Assembly: GCA_002450165.1 (NCBI GenBank)
Contig: DJYQ01000016.1
Span: 1 to 56,743, forward strand
DNA: 56,743 nucleotides
DNA from: Prevotellaceae bacterium UBA6974
Lineage (GTDB): Bacteria; Bacteroidota; Bacteroidia; Bacteroidales; Bacteroidaceae
Reading direction: 5' to 3'
The first letter of the stretch is position 1; every line of letters begins with the position of its first letter. Made by a program: the position numbers and the translations under genes. Below are positions 18,126 through 27,648 of this stretch, one piece after another. The notes beneath the pieces were generated by a model. The model was not told the DNA's origin. It saw only the letters and a program-made list of their open reading frames with translations, and searched no databases.

Positions 18126-18956
18126 TTATTTATAATTAATGAAAGTGATATACGCGCCCAGACCGTCCTGAATCATACCGGCTACACCGTTGCTGGTCAG
18201 GGTGGCACCTGTTACGCCATCTATCTCGTATTCGCCCTTCTTGGGAGTTCCGTTCTTGACTACCGTAAGGGCAATACCTTCGACACCCTCAGCAAAGAGA
18301 GGTTTGCCTATAAACTGCTCCTGGAACGGACGATCGCCAATCAATGCTCCCAGACCTGCGGTCTCACCCTCGTGATAGAAGTATGTTCCCAGCACTGTCT
18401 GCTTGTTCTGATCAATTGCTATGTAGCCCCACAGGCCACCCCACAGGCCACGTCCTGTAACAGGGATGACATATGCCTTGCTACCGTCTGCTGCAGTTGC
18501 AGTGAACACATGCAACTCACCAGATTTGATTGCGCTGCCGTAGGAGGTCTTGAATTTACCTTCATAAGGCATCATACGCATACTTTCCTTGTCCCAGATG
18601 CTGTCCTTTACATTCTGTTCATAAACTTCACCAACATTAACGGTAGCCTTGTCGTAACCGAGGGCAGTAAGAATCTGACCCTTTGTATCATTTTCGACAT
18701 TGGCGTTCTGGATACTACTCAGCGAACTGCTTACGAATGCTAACAGGAAGGCAACAATTATCACCATTACTGCTGCATAGCATATAGTATATACATTACC
18801 GCTGGTATCAAGTCCTTTCTTCTTTGCCTTTGGCTCTGCTCCCGGCTCATGCACCTCTTCGATATGAGAACTGTCTGCCTGACAAATAGGACACTTATCG
18901 GGCATCTTGTCAGCCTCAAAGGTCTGACCGCAGATATTACATTTGAATTTTGCCAT
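18126..18956 (-). CDS. nqrC: Na+-NQR subunit C with an added N-terminal rubredoxin-like domain
   Basis: This 276-residue protein carries an unusual front piece. Residues 1-34 have two Cys-x2-Cys knuckles (Cys6/Cys9 and Cys22/Cys25) in the arrangement of rubredoxin-like domains of rubrerythrins. A charged linker (35-52) leads to the single membrane helix (about 56-78), then the FMN domain with VTGATLTS, where Thr252 is the expected covalent FMN site. In known NQR the C-terminal domain is outside the membrane, which puts the added domain in the cytoplasm. ATG at 18956 is backed by a strong AAGGAGGA whose start overlaps the nqrB stop. Starting after the Cys domain would leave no such site, so the fusion looks real. 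Confidence 0.93.
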   Translation of the reverse strand: MAKFKCNICGQTFEADKMPDKCPICQADSSHIEEVHEPGAEPKAKKKGLDTSGNVYTICYAAVMVIIVAFLLAFVSSSLSSIQNANVENDTKGQILTALGYDKATVNVGEVYEQNVKDSIWDKESMRMMPYEGKFKTSYGSAIKSGELHVFTATAADGSKAYVIPVTGRGLWGGLWGYIAIDQNKQTVLGTYFYHEGETAGLGALIGDRPFQEQFIGKPLFAEGVEGIALTVVKNGTPKKGEYEIDGVTGATLTSNGVAGMIQDGLGAYITFINYK

Positions 18957-18971
18957 AATCGTGTGTCCTCC

Positions 18972-20144
18972 TTATTTAGCTACGCGCTTTGCACGCTTGT
19001 TAATATTTGACTGTACAACACAGTAATCCACCAGTGGAGCAAATAGGTTCATCAACAGGATAGCAAGCATCATGCCCTCGGGATAACCAGGATTGAGGAC
19101 ACGTACCATAACTGCGACAACACCTATCAGAAAGCCGTAAATGTACTTACCGCATTCTGTACGGGCACTGGTAACAGGGTCTGTTGCCATGAACACGGCA
19201 CCAAATGCAAAACCACCATAAATCAAATGCTGATACCACAGAATCGGGTTGGTAACATCACCGACCTGGATACCTTCCAGCAACCATCCCATCAGGGCAC
19301 CGCCAGCAAATACACTGAACATAGTCTTCCAACTGGCAATGCCTGTCCACAAAAGTAATATCGCACCCAATGCAATTGCAATAACGCTGGTCTCGCCTAT
19401 AGAACCAGGGATAAGACCAATAACTGCATTGATATCCAATGTAGAAATATGTCCTGTTACCGCCTGACCCAGAGGTGTTGCTGCAGTATAGGTGTCGGGC
19501 ACATTATATCCCAGACCCAAAATGGATTCCTGAGCTACCCAAACATTGTCATCACCGGTCATCGCACTGGGATAGGAGAAGAACAGGAATGCACGGGTAA
19601 TTAGTGCTGGATTGAAAATATTCATACCAGTACCGCCAAATATCTCCTTGGCAAAAATTACGCTGAACGCAACAGCAATGGCCAGAATCCACAAAGGAGT
19701 ATTCACCGGAATTATCATCGGGATAATAATACCTGACACCAGGAATCCCTCCTGTATCTCCTCTTTCTTCCACTGCGCCACAGTAAACTCGATACCCAAA
19801 CCTACGGCATAACTGACGATAATCTTGGGCAGTACTGCCAAAGCACCATAGAGAAACAGATCCCATCGCTGACAGTGAGGCAATATGCCTGCAGCCAGAG
19901 CGTTCTGGTAACCCACATTATACATACCGAATATCAAAGCCGGCAACAGTGCAATCACTACAAAACTCATAATGCGCTTACTGTCAATGGCATCGTGGAT
20001 ATTGACGCTGCCTGCACGGCTTGTGGTATTTGGTACGAAAGCAAAAGTCTCGAAACCGTCAACCAGCGAATGGAAAGCATGGAACTTGCCACCTTCCTCG
20101 ATGTGCGGACGTATGTTGTCGAATAGTTTCTTAATAGGATTCAT
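18972..20144 (-). CDS. nqrB: Na+-NQR subunit B
   Basis: This 390-residue polytopic subunit is the largest membrane part and carries sodium and electrons toward quinone. The covalent FMN site is expected in TYTAATPLG; Thr223 is the likely flavin-bearing residue, and the motif has Ala where SGAT/TGAT sites have Gly. GTGMNIFNPALITRAFLFF is another family hallmark. Its ATG directly follows the nqrA stop with no gap. Confidence 0.97.
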   Translation of the reverse strand: MNPIKKLFDNIRPHIEEGGKFHAFHSLVDGFETFAFVPNTTSRAGSVNIHDAIDSKRIMSFVVIALLPALIFGMYNVGYQNALAAGILPHCQRWDLFLYGALAVLPKIIVSYAVGLGIEFTVAQWKKEEIQEGFLVSGIIIPMIIPVNTPLWILAIAVAFSVIFAKEIFGGTGMNIFNPALITRAFLFFSYPSAMTGDDNVWVAQESILGLGYNVPDTYTAATPLGQAVTGHISTLDINAVIGLIPGSIGETSVIAIALGAILLLWTGIASWKTMFSVFAGGALMGWLLEGIQVGDVTNPILWYQHLIYGGFAFGAVFMATDPVTSARTECGKYIYGFLIGVVAVMVRVLNPGYPEGMMLAILLMNLFAPLVDYCVVQSNINKRAKRVAK

Positions 20145-21467
20145 TTATGCATTCTCCTTTCTCAGGATATCAAGACCCTGTCTAACGATTCTTTGAAGTT
20201 CCAATTTTGAAGAGTCAACGAACTCTGCTATTGCAAAGTCCTCGGGGGCAACCTCGTAGATACCTAATGCTTCCTGACGGTCAATATCGCCAGAGATTAT
20301 GGCCTTGACAAGGTAGCCAGCATAGATATCCATAGGGAATACCTTGTCGTACTCGCCTGACATAATCATGTGGCGCTCACCGCCCTTGACACGTGCGTCT
20401 ATTGTGTATTCCTTCTTGCCACAAAGCCATGAGAAATAACTGCGGTGTGCACTGAATGTACCGAAACGGGGCAAAATCCAACCGAGCATCTCGTCAGCAT
20501 GATCACCTTCAGGAATAACATTAATCTCGGTCGCATGCGCTGCCAGATATGCTTCCTTTGTAGTTTTGATGCCTGTCATAACGTTGCCATTTATAACGCG
20601 CGAACCATCAAGACGGGCATTACCCACCAACAACGTAGTCAGCTGCTGGCCTACCAGAACCTTGTAATATTTGGGGGCCTGCACCTCGCTGCCTGCCAGG
20701 GCAATGACACGTGTCAGGTCAACCTTGCCTGTCGTCATCAGTCGGCCTACGAAGATTACTTCCTCTGCGCCCAGCGTCCATACAATCTCGCCTTTGTTGA
20801 TAGGGTCTGTGTGGTTTATCTGCACACCCACGTTACCTGCGGGAGCCTTTCCCTGAAAAACGGTAACCGTGCAGTCCCTGGCCTCTAACAGAGCCTTGGC
20901 TGTCTGCTTTGAACTGACACCCAGACGTACCGGAGCAAGTTTTGCCAAAGCAGAAAGACCCGCCTGAAACTCAACCTCATTACCTTTCAGTGCAATCTCA
21001 AAATCCTGACTAAGCGGCATAGAGTTGAATGCACTGACGTAGATTGCCTTTGGCTTGTCCTCGGGATTAGCAACCACGTCATAGGGGCGCTGACGGAAGA
21101 AACCGAACAGACCGCTCTCTAGAAGCGCTGCCTTAACGTCCTTGGTGTCGAATGTCCTGGCTTCCTGTTTGGCATCGCTCTTAACGCGAATGCTTAAAAG
21201 CTTGCGGCGGTCACCACGCTCAACCATAGACACAGTACCACTGACAGGACTGACAAATTTGACCTCGGGATGCAGTTTGTCAACAAACAGTGCATCACCG
21301 GCCTTGACGGCATCACCTTCCTTAACGACTACTTTGGGTTTTACTCCATAGAAGTCATCTGGACAGAGTGCATACTCTCCAGGACACTTCACAGTAGCAA
21401 TTTCCGCAGTAGCCTTACCTTTGAGATTGATGTCAAGGCCTTTACGTAATTTGATTACTTTTGCCAT
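20145..21467 (-). CDS. nqrA: Na+-NQR subunit A
   Basis: This 440-residue peripheral cytoplasmic subunit starts KVIKLRKGLDINLKGKA, typical of NqrA, and has the biotinyl-lipoyl-like segment KVVVKEGDAVKAGDALF. It contributes to the quinone side of the complex. It is the first gene of the operon; a TATATTTG element lies about 40 bases ahead in a symmetric divergent promoter region shared with tamB. Confidence 0.97.
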   Translation of the reverse strand: MAKVIKLRKGLDINLKGKATAEIATVKCPGEYALCPDDFYGVKPKVVVKEGDAVKAGDALFVDKLHPEVKFVSPVSGTVSMVERGDRRKLLSIRVKSDAKQEARTFDTKDVKAALLESGLFGFFRQRPYDVVANPEDKPKAIYVSAFNSMPLSQDFEIALKGNEVEFQAGLSALAKLAPVRLGVSSKQTAKALLEARDCTVTVFQGKAPAGNVGVQINHTDPINKGEIVWTLGAEEVIFVGRLMTTGKVDLTRVIALAGSEVQAPKYYKVLVGQQLTTLLVGNARLDGSRVINGNVMTGIKTTKEAYLAAHATEINVIPEGDHADEMLGWILPRFGTFSAHRSYFSWLCGKKEYTIDARVKGGERHMIMSGEYDKVFPMDIYAGYLVKAIISGDIDRQEALGIYEVAPEDFAIAEFVDSSKLELQRIVRQGLDILRKENA

Positions 21468-21505
21468 ATACTGTTAATTTATATGATGATATATGATTTC
21501 TCGCG

Positions 21506-21513
21506 CAAATATA
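21506..21513 (-). promoter_or_regulatory. -7 element for the nqr operon
   Basis: The minus strand reads TATATTTG. The expected start is near 21499, giving a leader of about 32 bases to the nqrA ATG. A TTTG at 21541-21538 is four to five bases farther than ideal. Confidence 0.65.
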
Positions 21514-21557
21514 CACACTTTTTCACAATTAAGAATCCAAATGCCAAAAAAAACTCC

Positions 21558-21565
21558 TATTTTTG
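21558..21565 (+). promoter_or_regulatory. -7 element for tamB
   Basis: TATTTTTG matches TAnnTTTG and predicts a start near 21571, about 11 bases before the ATG at 21582. This argues against using the in-frame ATG at 21483, which lies upstream of the promoter. A -33 box is not obvious. Confidence 0.6.
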
Positions 21566-21581
21566 CGCGAGATTAACAAAG

Positions 21582-24500
21582 ATGAAGACTCTGCGGCGCA
21601 TCATACAATGGACCACTGCCATAGTATGCGGCATTTATATGCTGCTGCAGATTGCTATGCATGTACCAACGGTACAGTATTGGGCCGGTGACATTGCCGA
21701 AAACATTATTCACAGAACATTTGACTGGCATATCCACATCGGCAAAGTGCGCCTGGGATTATGGAACCGCATAATCATCGATGACATCAAACTGATTGAC
21801 CGCGACGGGGGGCGCATGCTTCACGTTTCACGTCTGGCTGCCAAGGTGGACATCATGCCGTTGTTCGAGGGCAAGATAAGCATCGCCAATGGACAGCTTT
21901 TTGGCGCGCAGGCAGACCTGTATCAAAAAACACCTGAAGGGGACCCTAACTTCCAGTTTATTATTGACGCATTTAAATCCGAGAAACCCAGTCAAAAGCC
22001 CCTGGACCTTCATATCGGTTCGCTGTTGCTACGCCACGTTTCCGTCAGATGGAACAAGAGATGGGTTCCTCGTAAAAACACAGACCAGCTGGACCCAAAT
22101 CACCTGTGGATAGCCGACATGGCACTGACCGCTCACCTGCACAAACTGACTGCTGACAGTATCAATCTGGATATCCGCCGTTTTGATTTTAAGGAACAAA
22201 GTGGATTAATGCTGAAAAGTTTCCGAACAGAACTGAAAGCCGGTCCAAGCGGCATGCATATATCGGATTTTGACTTGCAGATGCCCAATTCGGAAATTAG
22301 AATCCCTATTTTGGAAACTAAATGGAGAGCCATTCCTAAAAACGATGAAGACCTGAGACGATGGTTCAATAGTATTTCGTGGCATACAGAAAGTCACATT
22401 ACATTTAACGCCCGCGACATCCAGCCGCTTGTTCCGTTGCCACAGGAAGTGCACAGGATAGCAGGAATAGACCTGCAGTTCGAGGCCAATGGTTCACAAG
22501 GCAACACAGACATCACACACATAGCCTTGAATAGTTGCGACCACAGTGTACAAATGCATGCAAAAGCTCGCATACGTGGAATAGGCACCGAGAATCCTGC
22601 TGCAGATATTCGCATCGAAAATCTGAATATTAAACCAGAAATAGCACAACTGCTGCCCGAAAATGCCCGCATATATATAGCAAGAGTCGGACCGACAGAT
22701 GCGGATGGCAACATATTCCTATCCAAAAACCTGCAAGCAGCACGTATTAATCTTAGATCTGCCCCAGGGGTCATCAATATTGACGGAACACTGACAGACA
22801 GGAACATTATAGATGTGACAGTCAATACAGATGGACTGCAGATAGATAGAATCATGGCTACAGGCATAACCAGCTTTCCCGTCGGAAAGGTTGCACTGAA
22901 GGCCCAGATAAACGGACGGCTGAAAGGCGAAGGTGGCAAGCCTGGCTTTGATGTAACTGTGGACGCTCCGCAACTGACACTGCTGGGATACGAATATCAT
23001 GATTTGCATGCACAGGCAAACTTTTCCTCCGATGGCAGCCAGCTGGAAGCCGAACTTCATGATATCAATGGCAGTATCAGGACTAAATTGCATTATTCCG
23101 ATAATGATATGCACCACCTATGGGGAACACTTAATGTACATGACCTATCATTATCACACCTTAACTTCACCTCAAAATATCCCAACAGGCGCATAAGCAC
23201 AGATGCAGGTATTGACATTATGGGCAAGTCGTTGAAAGACGTTGCCGGACAGCTGTCACTGGACAACGTGCTGATGCAGACATACAGCCGCGACAGCACA
23301 CTCCTGGGACCACTATACATAAACGTAAGCACGGAAACCGACAAAGATGGCAGAGTACTGGACATCAAATCATCGAACATCAACTTGCATGCCCAAGGAC
23401 AATTCGGCTTCACCACCTTGCATAGCACATTATGCAATATATTGCACAGACATCTGCCCAGCATTGTCAGCCAGCCGACTTACAATTGCGATGACCGTTT
23501 GTCCTTTGATTTTAGCATAAAAGACACAACCTTGATAAATACATTGTTCAATATTGATTTGCAGATACCACACGAGGCCCATGCTACTGGTATGGTAAAC
23601 GGAACGATGAACCTTGTTGACCTTAAATTAAATATCCCTGAACTACGCTTTGGAAAAGAAAGACTACTTAATGCCAATTTACTGGTAATCAGTAAAGATG
23701 ACCTGATAAATTCACGTTTTACATCAATGCGTGCAATTAAGTCAGGAACACTGCCGTTCAGCATAGAAGCCGCTGTGGGAAATGATCGTTTACGACTTCA
23801 GGGAGGATGGAACAATGCCAAAAGTCCCGCATACCGCGGTAGTGTAGATATCAGCGCAACATTCCCTCGTGACATTAACGGCAAGCATGGACTCAATGCA
23901 TGGATTGCACCTACAGACCTGATAATTGCAGATACCACTTGGTGCATACAGCCTGGAACTGTTTCGTATCATTCAGGTATAACTACGGTGAGCAACCTGA
24001 GCTTGTCTCAGGGAACTGAACGATGGCTGAGAATTAACGGACGCATATCCCCCAATCCCGAGGACAGCCTTATCGTCAGCCTTCACCGGATTAATCTGGA
24101 ATATGTAATGAACCTTATCAATTTCCACGACGTTGACTTCAGTGGTGATGCCTCGGGAACAGTTTGCATGAAGACAATGGGAACTAATCCATGGGTGGAC
24201 GGCATTCTGGATGTAGAGAACTGGAATTTCAACAATGCTCCATTGGGACAGATGAAGGCACACCTGAACTGGGGCGAAACCCACCAACACCTCAGTATAG
24301 AGGCAGATATGGACGATGCTTCAGTACAACACAAGACTCACGTGAGCGGATACATAGGTCTTACGGGCAATAAGTTCACAAACAGCATAAATCTTAAAGT
24401 CCGAACCCAGAACTTCAATTTGGCCTTCCTGAACAAATTCACCACAGGAATTTTGGATGACATTCAGGGACGTGTAAGCGGGTTTTGCCGCATATACGGA

Positions 24501-26237
24501 CCTCTCAGAAAAATTGACCTGGACGGTGACATGCTCATCAACAAGGCACACATGGGACTGCCTATGCTGGGAACTGATTTTTTCATAAAGAACGACAGTG
24601 TTAGGATGCGCCCCGGCCATATTGCCTTTGACGTATTGGCAATAGACCCCTACGGAGTGGCGGATGCTCACACACTGGCTGCAGAGCGTCGGGTTTATGA
24701 CATCCGACGCTCGTTCATAGACATTCCACACCACTCAGCACATATTGACGGACACTTGTATCACAACAGCTTCAAGAATCTAAGGTATGTATTTGACATA
24801 CAGACCAACAACCTGCTATCATATAACACCAAGGATTTCGGAGAGAACTCGTTCTATGCAACCGTATATACCAGCGGCAACGTAAACATAAACGGACGCT
24901 TGGGGCGACTGGATGTTAATATTGATGTCGAGCCGCAGTCCGGTACACAGTTCACATACAACGTAACCACACCGGATGCCCTGACACAGGCCAATTTCAT
25001 AACCTATCGTAAACATTATACAGGCGAAAGTGCATTGGACGCAGACATACAAGCCACAGAAATACGGAACATAAGCAGCGACATGTTCCTTAATTTCAAC
25101 CTGAACATGACTCCGGCGGCCCGACTCCGCTTGCTTATGGACCAGAAGACAGGCAGTATGATTGACCTGGGAGGTAGCGGACACCTTTCTGCAAGCTATC
25201 ACAACAAGGGGCGCTTCCGCATTTACGGAACATACAAGGTGCACGACGGTGTATATAACATAAATGTACAGGACGTCATCAACCGTAATTTCAAATTCCA
25301 GCAAGACGGCTCGATTACATTCAACGGTGACCCAATGCAGGCAACACTTAACATGAAAGCTGTATATACGGTTCCTAACGTCTCGCTTGATGACCTGTCA
25401 ACCACATCCCTTGGATTTTCCAAAACACGCGTTGACTGTATCATGAACCTGACTGGACGACCTCAGCAGCCAAACATAGGTTTCGACTTCGAACTGCCTA
25501 ATGCAACCGACGATGAACGACAGATGGTACGTTCCATTGTCAATACCGAAGAGGAACGTAATATGCAGGCCATCTACTTGCTTGGTCTGGGGCGATTCTA
25601 CAGCTATTCGGCGAGCGCCAGATCCGTCAGTCAGGGCGGCAACGCCATGAACTCACTTGTCTCGACTACCATCTCCAGCAAAATAAACGAACTGTTAGCC
25701 AGTGCTGTAGGCTCCTCGAAATGGAATTTCGGAGCAAACCTGAAAACCGGTGAGGACGGATGGAAAAACATGGATGTCGAAGGTTTGCTCTCGGGCAGTC
25801 TGTTCAACGACCGCTTACTACTTAGCGGCAACTTCGGATACCGCGAGAAATACTATACACAGCGCAATTTCATCAGTGATGTGGATGTCCAGTATCTGCT
25901 AACCAAGTCCGGCTCTGTAGCCATCAAAGCGTACAATCAGGCCAACGACCGCTATTTTGTACAGTCTGCTCTCAATACACAAGGTATAGGCATACAACTC
26001 AAGAAAGATTTCAACCGCTTTAGCGACATGTTCCGCAAGAAGAACAAAGGAACAGAAACAGCCGCGAAGAAGGTAAAACTCACCAAGGCAGAGAGGAAAG
26101 CAAGGAAAGCTGCTAGCAAAAAAGCTCGGAACGAAGCAGACGCAAAGAAAACAGAAGCGGAAACAGCAAAATCACATAGGAAACCCAAATGGAGCAAGAA
26201 TACCGTTGTACGCATAATTTCGCTCCCGGAAAAATAA
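21582..26237 (+). CDS. tamB: TamB-like translocation and assembly module protein (DUF490)
   Basis: This is a 1551-residue envelope protein with one N-terminal membrane anchor (about residues 9-27) and a very long beta-rich body of the AsmA/TamB type, ending in the DUF490 domain (about 1180-1470, with INVQDVINRNFKFQQDGSITF). Such proteins bridge the inner and outer membranes and act in outer-membrane protein or lipid transport. I chose MKTLRRII at 21582, because the upstream extension from 21483 would include the promoter. The last 65 or so residues are an extremely Lys/Ala-rich charged tail followed by a short hydrophobic end. mntP follows after 10 bases. Confidence 0.88.
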   Translation: MKTLRRIIQWTTAIVCGIYMLLQIAMHVPTVQYWAGDIAENIIHRTFDWHIHIGKVRLGLWNRIIIDDIKLIDRDGGRMLHVSRLAAKVDIMPLFEGKISIANGQLFGAQADLYQKTPEGDPNFQFIIDAFKSEKPSQKPLDLHIGSLLLRHVSVRWNKRWVPRKNTDQLDPNHLWIADMALTAHLHKLTADSINLDIRRFDFKEQSGLMLKSFRTELKAGPSGMHISDFDLQMPNSEIRIPILETKWRAIPKNDEDLRRWFNSISWHTESHITFNARDIQPLVPLPQEVHRIAGIDLQFEANGSQGNTDITHIALNSCDHSVQMHAKARIRGIGTENPAADIRIENLNIKPEIAQLLPENARIYIARVGPTDADGNIFLSKNLQAARINLRSAPGVINIDGTLTDRNIIDVTVNTDGLQIDRIMATGITSFPVGKVALKAQINGRLKGEGGKPGFDVTVDAPQLTLLGYEYHDLHAQANFSSDGSQLEAELHDINGSIRTKLHYSDNDMHHLWGTLNVHDLSLSHLNFTSKYPNRRISTDAGIDIMGKSLKDVAGQLSLDNVLMQTYSRDSTLLGPLYINVSTETDKDGRVLDIKSSNINLHAQGQFGFTTLHSTLCNILHRHLPSIVSQPTYNCDDRLSFDFSIKDTTLINTLFNIDLQIPHEAHATGMVNGTMNLVDLKLNIPELRFGKERLLNANLLVISKDDLINSRFTSMRAIKSGTLPFSIEAAVGNDRLRLQGGWNNAKSPAYRGSVDISATFPRDINGKHGLNAWIAPTDLIIADTTWCIQPGTVSYHSGITTVSNLSLSQGTERWLRINGRISPNPEDSLIVSLHRINLEYVMNLINFHDVDFSGDASGTVCMKTMGTNPWVDGILDVENWNFNNAPLGQMKAHLNWGETHQHLSIEADMDDASVQHKTHVSGYIGLTGNKFTNSINLKVRTQNFNLAFLNKFTTGILDDIQGRVSGFCRIYGPLRKIDLDGDMLINKAHMGLPMLGTDFFIKNDSVRMRPGHIAFDVLAIDPYGVADAHTLAAERRVYDIRRSFIDIPHHSAHIDGHLYHNSFKNLRYVFDIQTNNLLSYNTKDFGENSFYATVYTSGNVNINGRLGRLDVNIDVEPQSGTQFTYNVTTPDALTQANFITYRKHYTGESALDADIQATEIRNISSDMFLNFNLNMTPAARLRLLMDQKTGSMIDLGGSGHLSASYHNKGRFRIYGTYKVHDGVYNINVQDVINRNFKFQQDGSITFNGDPMQATLNMKAVYTVPNVSLDDLSTTSLGFSKTRVDCIMNLTGRPQQPNIGFDFELPNATDDERQMVRSIVNTEEERNMQAIYLLGLGRFYSYSASARSVSQGGNAMNSLVSTTISSKINELLASAVGSSKWNFGANLKTGEDGWKNMDVEGLLSGSLFNDRLLLSGNFGYREKYYTQRNFISDVDVQYLLTKSGSVAIKAYNQANDRYFVQSALNTQGIGIQLKKDFNRFSDMFRKKNKGTETAAKKVKLTKAERKARKAASKKARNEADAKKTEAETAKSHRKPKWSKNTVVRIISLPEK

Positions 26238-26247
26238 CAAACCCATC

Positions 26248-26793
26248 ATGGCAGAAATCCTACTCATTGCCATCGCATTAGCCATTGACTGCTTTACCGT
26301 AAGCATTGCAGCCGGAGTGACGGCGCGCCGCATAATATGGAAACCAATGACACTTATGACACTTGCATTCGGCATTTTCCAGGGAGGCATGACTGCTATC
26401 GGTTATTTTGGCATGGAAATGCTTGCACGCTGGATTGAGAAATTCGACCACTGGCTTGCTTTTATCCTGCTATGCTACCTAGGATTCAACATGATTAACA
26501 TGGCCTGGAACAAAGAAGAAAGCGCCAACATGGATTTGTTAGCGCTTCGAAATATCCCTACCCTGGCCGTTGCAACCAGCATAGATGCACTTGCAGTAGG
26601 AATCTCCTTCGCTTGCATAGGTTTTCAGTGGTACTATATCATCATCATAGCACTTGTCAGCAGCCTGGCCACCGTAATAGGTCTCGGCCTAGGCATAAAA
26701 GCCGGCCGTCACATTTCTTTCCCTGCCGAACCTCTGGGAGGCATAGTATTAATAGGCATAGGTGTCAAAATTCTGGTCGAACACCTATCCTGA
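26248..26793 (+). CDS. mntP: manganese efflux pump MntP
   Basis: This 181-residue protein has six hydrophobic segments and the two MntP signatures in each half: ALAIDCFTVSIAAG near residue 11 and ATSIDALAVGISFA near residue 109, whose Asp residues bind the metal. It exports Mn2+ across the inner membrane. It follows tamB by 10 bases and probably shares its transcript. No Mn-responsive riboswitch is visible in so small a gap. Confidence 0.93.
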   Translation: MAEILLIAIALAIDCFTVSIAAGVTARRIIWKPMTLMTLAFGIFQGGMTAIGYFGMEMLARWIEKFDHWLAFILLCYLGFNMINMAWNKEESANMDLLALRNIPTLAVATSIDALAVGISFACIGFQWYYIIIIALVSSLATVIGLGLGIKAGRHISFPAEPLGGIVLIGIGVKILVEHLS

Positions 26794-26821
26794 ATATTTA
26801 CGCAGAGAAAGACTTGCGGGC

Positions 26822-27640
26822 TTAATCCTCCCTACGCTTTGCTACACGACGGCGACGTGGCTTCTCCTCTCCGACCTTCTGCACAACCTGTACACCTGCC
26901 AGTTCCGGATCTACCAGGATACGTCCGCAATACTCGCAGACGATAATCTTCTTGCGCATACGGATATCTAACTGACGCTGGGGCGGAACCTTGTTAAAGC
27001 AACCGCCACAGGCATCACGCTGGACATACACTACTGCCAGACCGTTACGGCTGTTACGGCGAATGCGCTTGAACGCACTCAGCAGACGAGGCTCGATAGT
27101 AGCCTCTACACCATGAGACTCCTCACGCAACTTCTCCTCCTCAGCCTTTGTTTCAGCTACAATCTCCTCCAGTTCACTGCGCTTGATATCCAGGTCAGTA
27201 CGACGGTCAGCTATCCTCTTGTTTGCTGCAATCAACTCGTCCTGACGCACCTCAAGTGTAGCCTTCGCCTCACCTATACGTTTAACATTCAACTCGTTAT
27301 CCAAGTTCAGATACTCAATCTGCTTTGTAAAATTATCAAACTCGCGGTTATTGCGAACCATCTTCATCTGTTCCTCAAAGCGGTTGATGTCCATCTTGTT
27401 CTTCTCGATAGTGCCCTGACGCTCATTCAGTTCACGCTTCAACGTAGCAATATCCTCATTGATTTTCTCAATACGTGTTTCCAGACCGGCAATATCATCC
27501 TCCAGGTCCTTAACCTCCAAAGGCAATTCACCACGTAATGTCTTGATACGATCAATCTCCGAAACCAATTTCTGCAGACTGTACAGGTTCTTCAGTTTTT
27601 CCTCTACGCTCAATTCTGCAGGATCCTTAACTTTTGCCAT
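26822..27640 (-). CDS. coiled-coil protein with C-terminal C4 zinc ribbon
   Basis: This 272-residue protein has a long charged coiled coil (about residues 20-180) and a zinc ribbon with CGGC and CEYC pairs (about 211-241), followed by a basic tail. It belongs to the C4-type zinc-ribbon family (CT398-like) whose biochemical role is not settled. It lies 8 bases after the Nif3-like gene on the same strand, a pairing often seen in bacteria, and the two are probably one operon. Confidence 0.85.
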   Translation of the reverse strand: MAKVKDPAELSVEEKLKNLYSLQKLVSEIDRIKTLRGELPLEVKDLEDDIAGLETRIEKINEDIATLKRELNERQGTIEKNKMDINRFEEQMKMVRNNREFDNFTKQIEYLNLDNELNVKRIGEAKATLEVRQDELIAANKRIADRRTDLDIKRSELEEIVAETKAEEEKLREESHGVEATIEPRLLSAFKRIRRNSRNGLAVVYVQRDACGGCFNKVPPQRQLDIRMRKKIIVCEYCGRILVDPELAGVQVVQKVGEEKPRRRRVAKRRED

Positions 27641-27648
27641 TTTGTCTA

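Larger units (their letters stand above)
21499..21572. repeat. inverted repeat spanning the nqrA/tamB divergent promoters
   Basis: TCTCGCGCAAA (21499-21509) and TTTGCGCGAGA (21562-21572) are perfect reverse complements. Each arm includes the TTTG of one promoter's -7 element plus the CGCGAGA just after it, so the two transcripts would begin with the same sequence. Confidence 0.85.

Noticed and set aside
21483..21581. N-terminal extension of tamB from ATG 21483
   Set aside because: It covers the tamB -7 element and the nqrA promoter; the ATG at 21582 gives a normal membrane anchor.
26238..26247. Manganese riboswitch before mntP
   Set aside because: Only 10 bases separate tamB and mntP, too few for a yybP-ykoY element.
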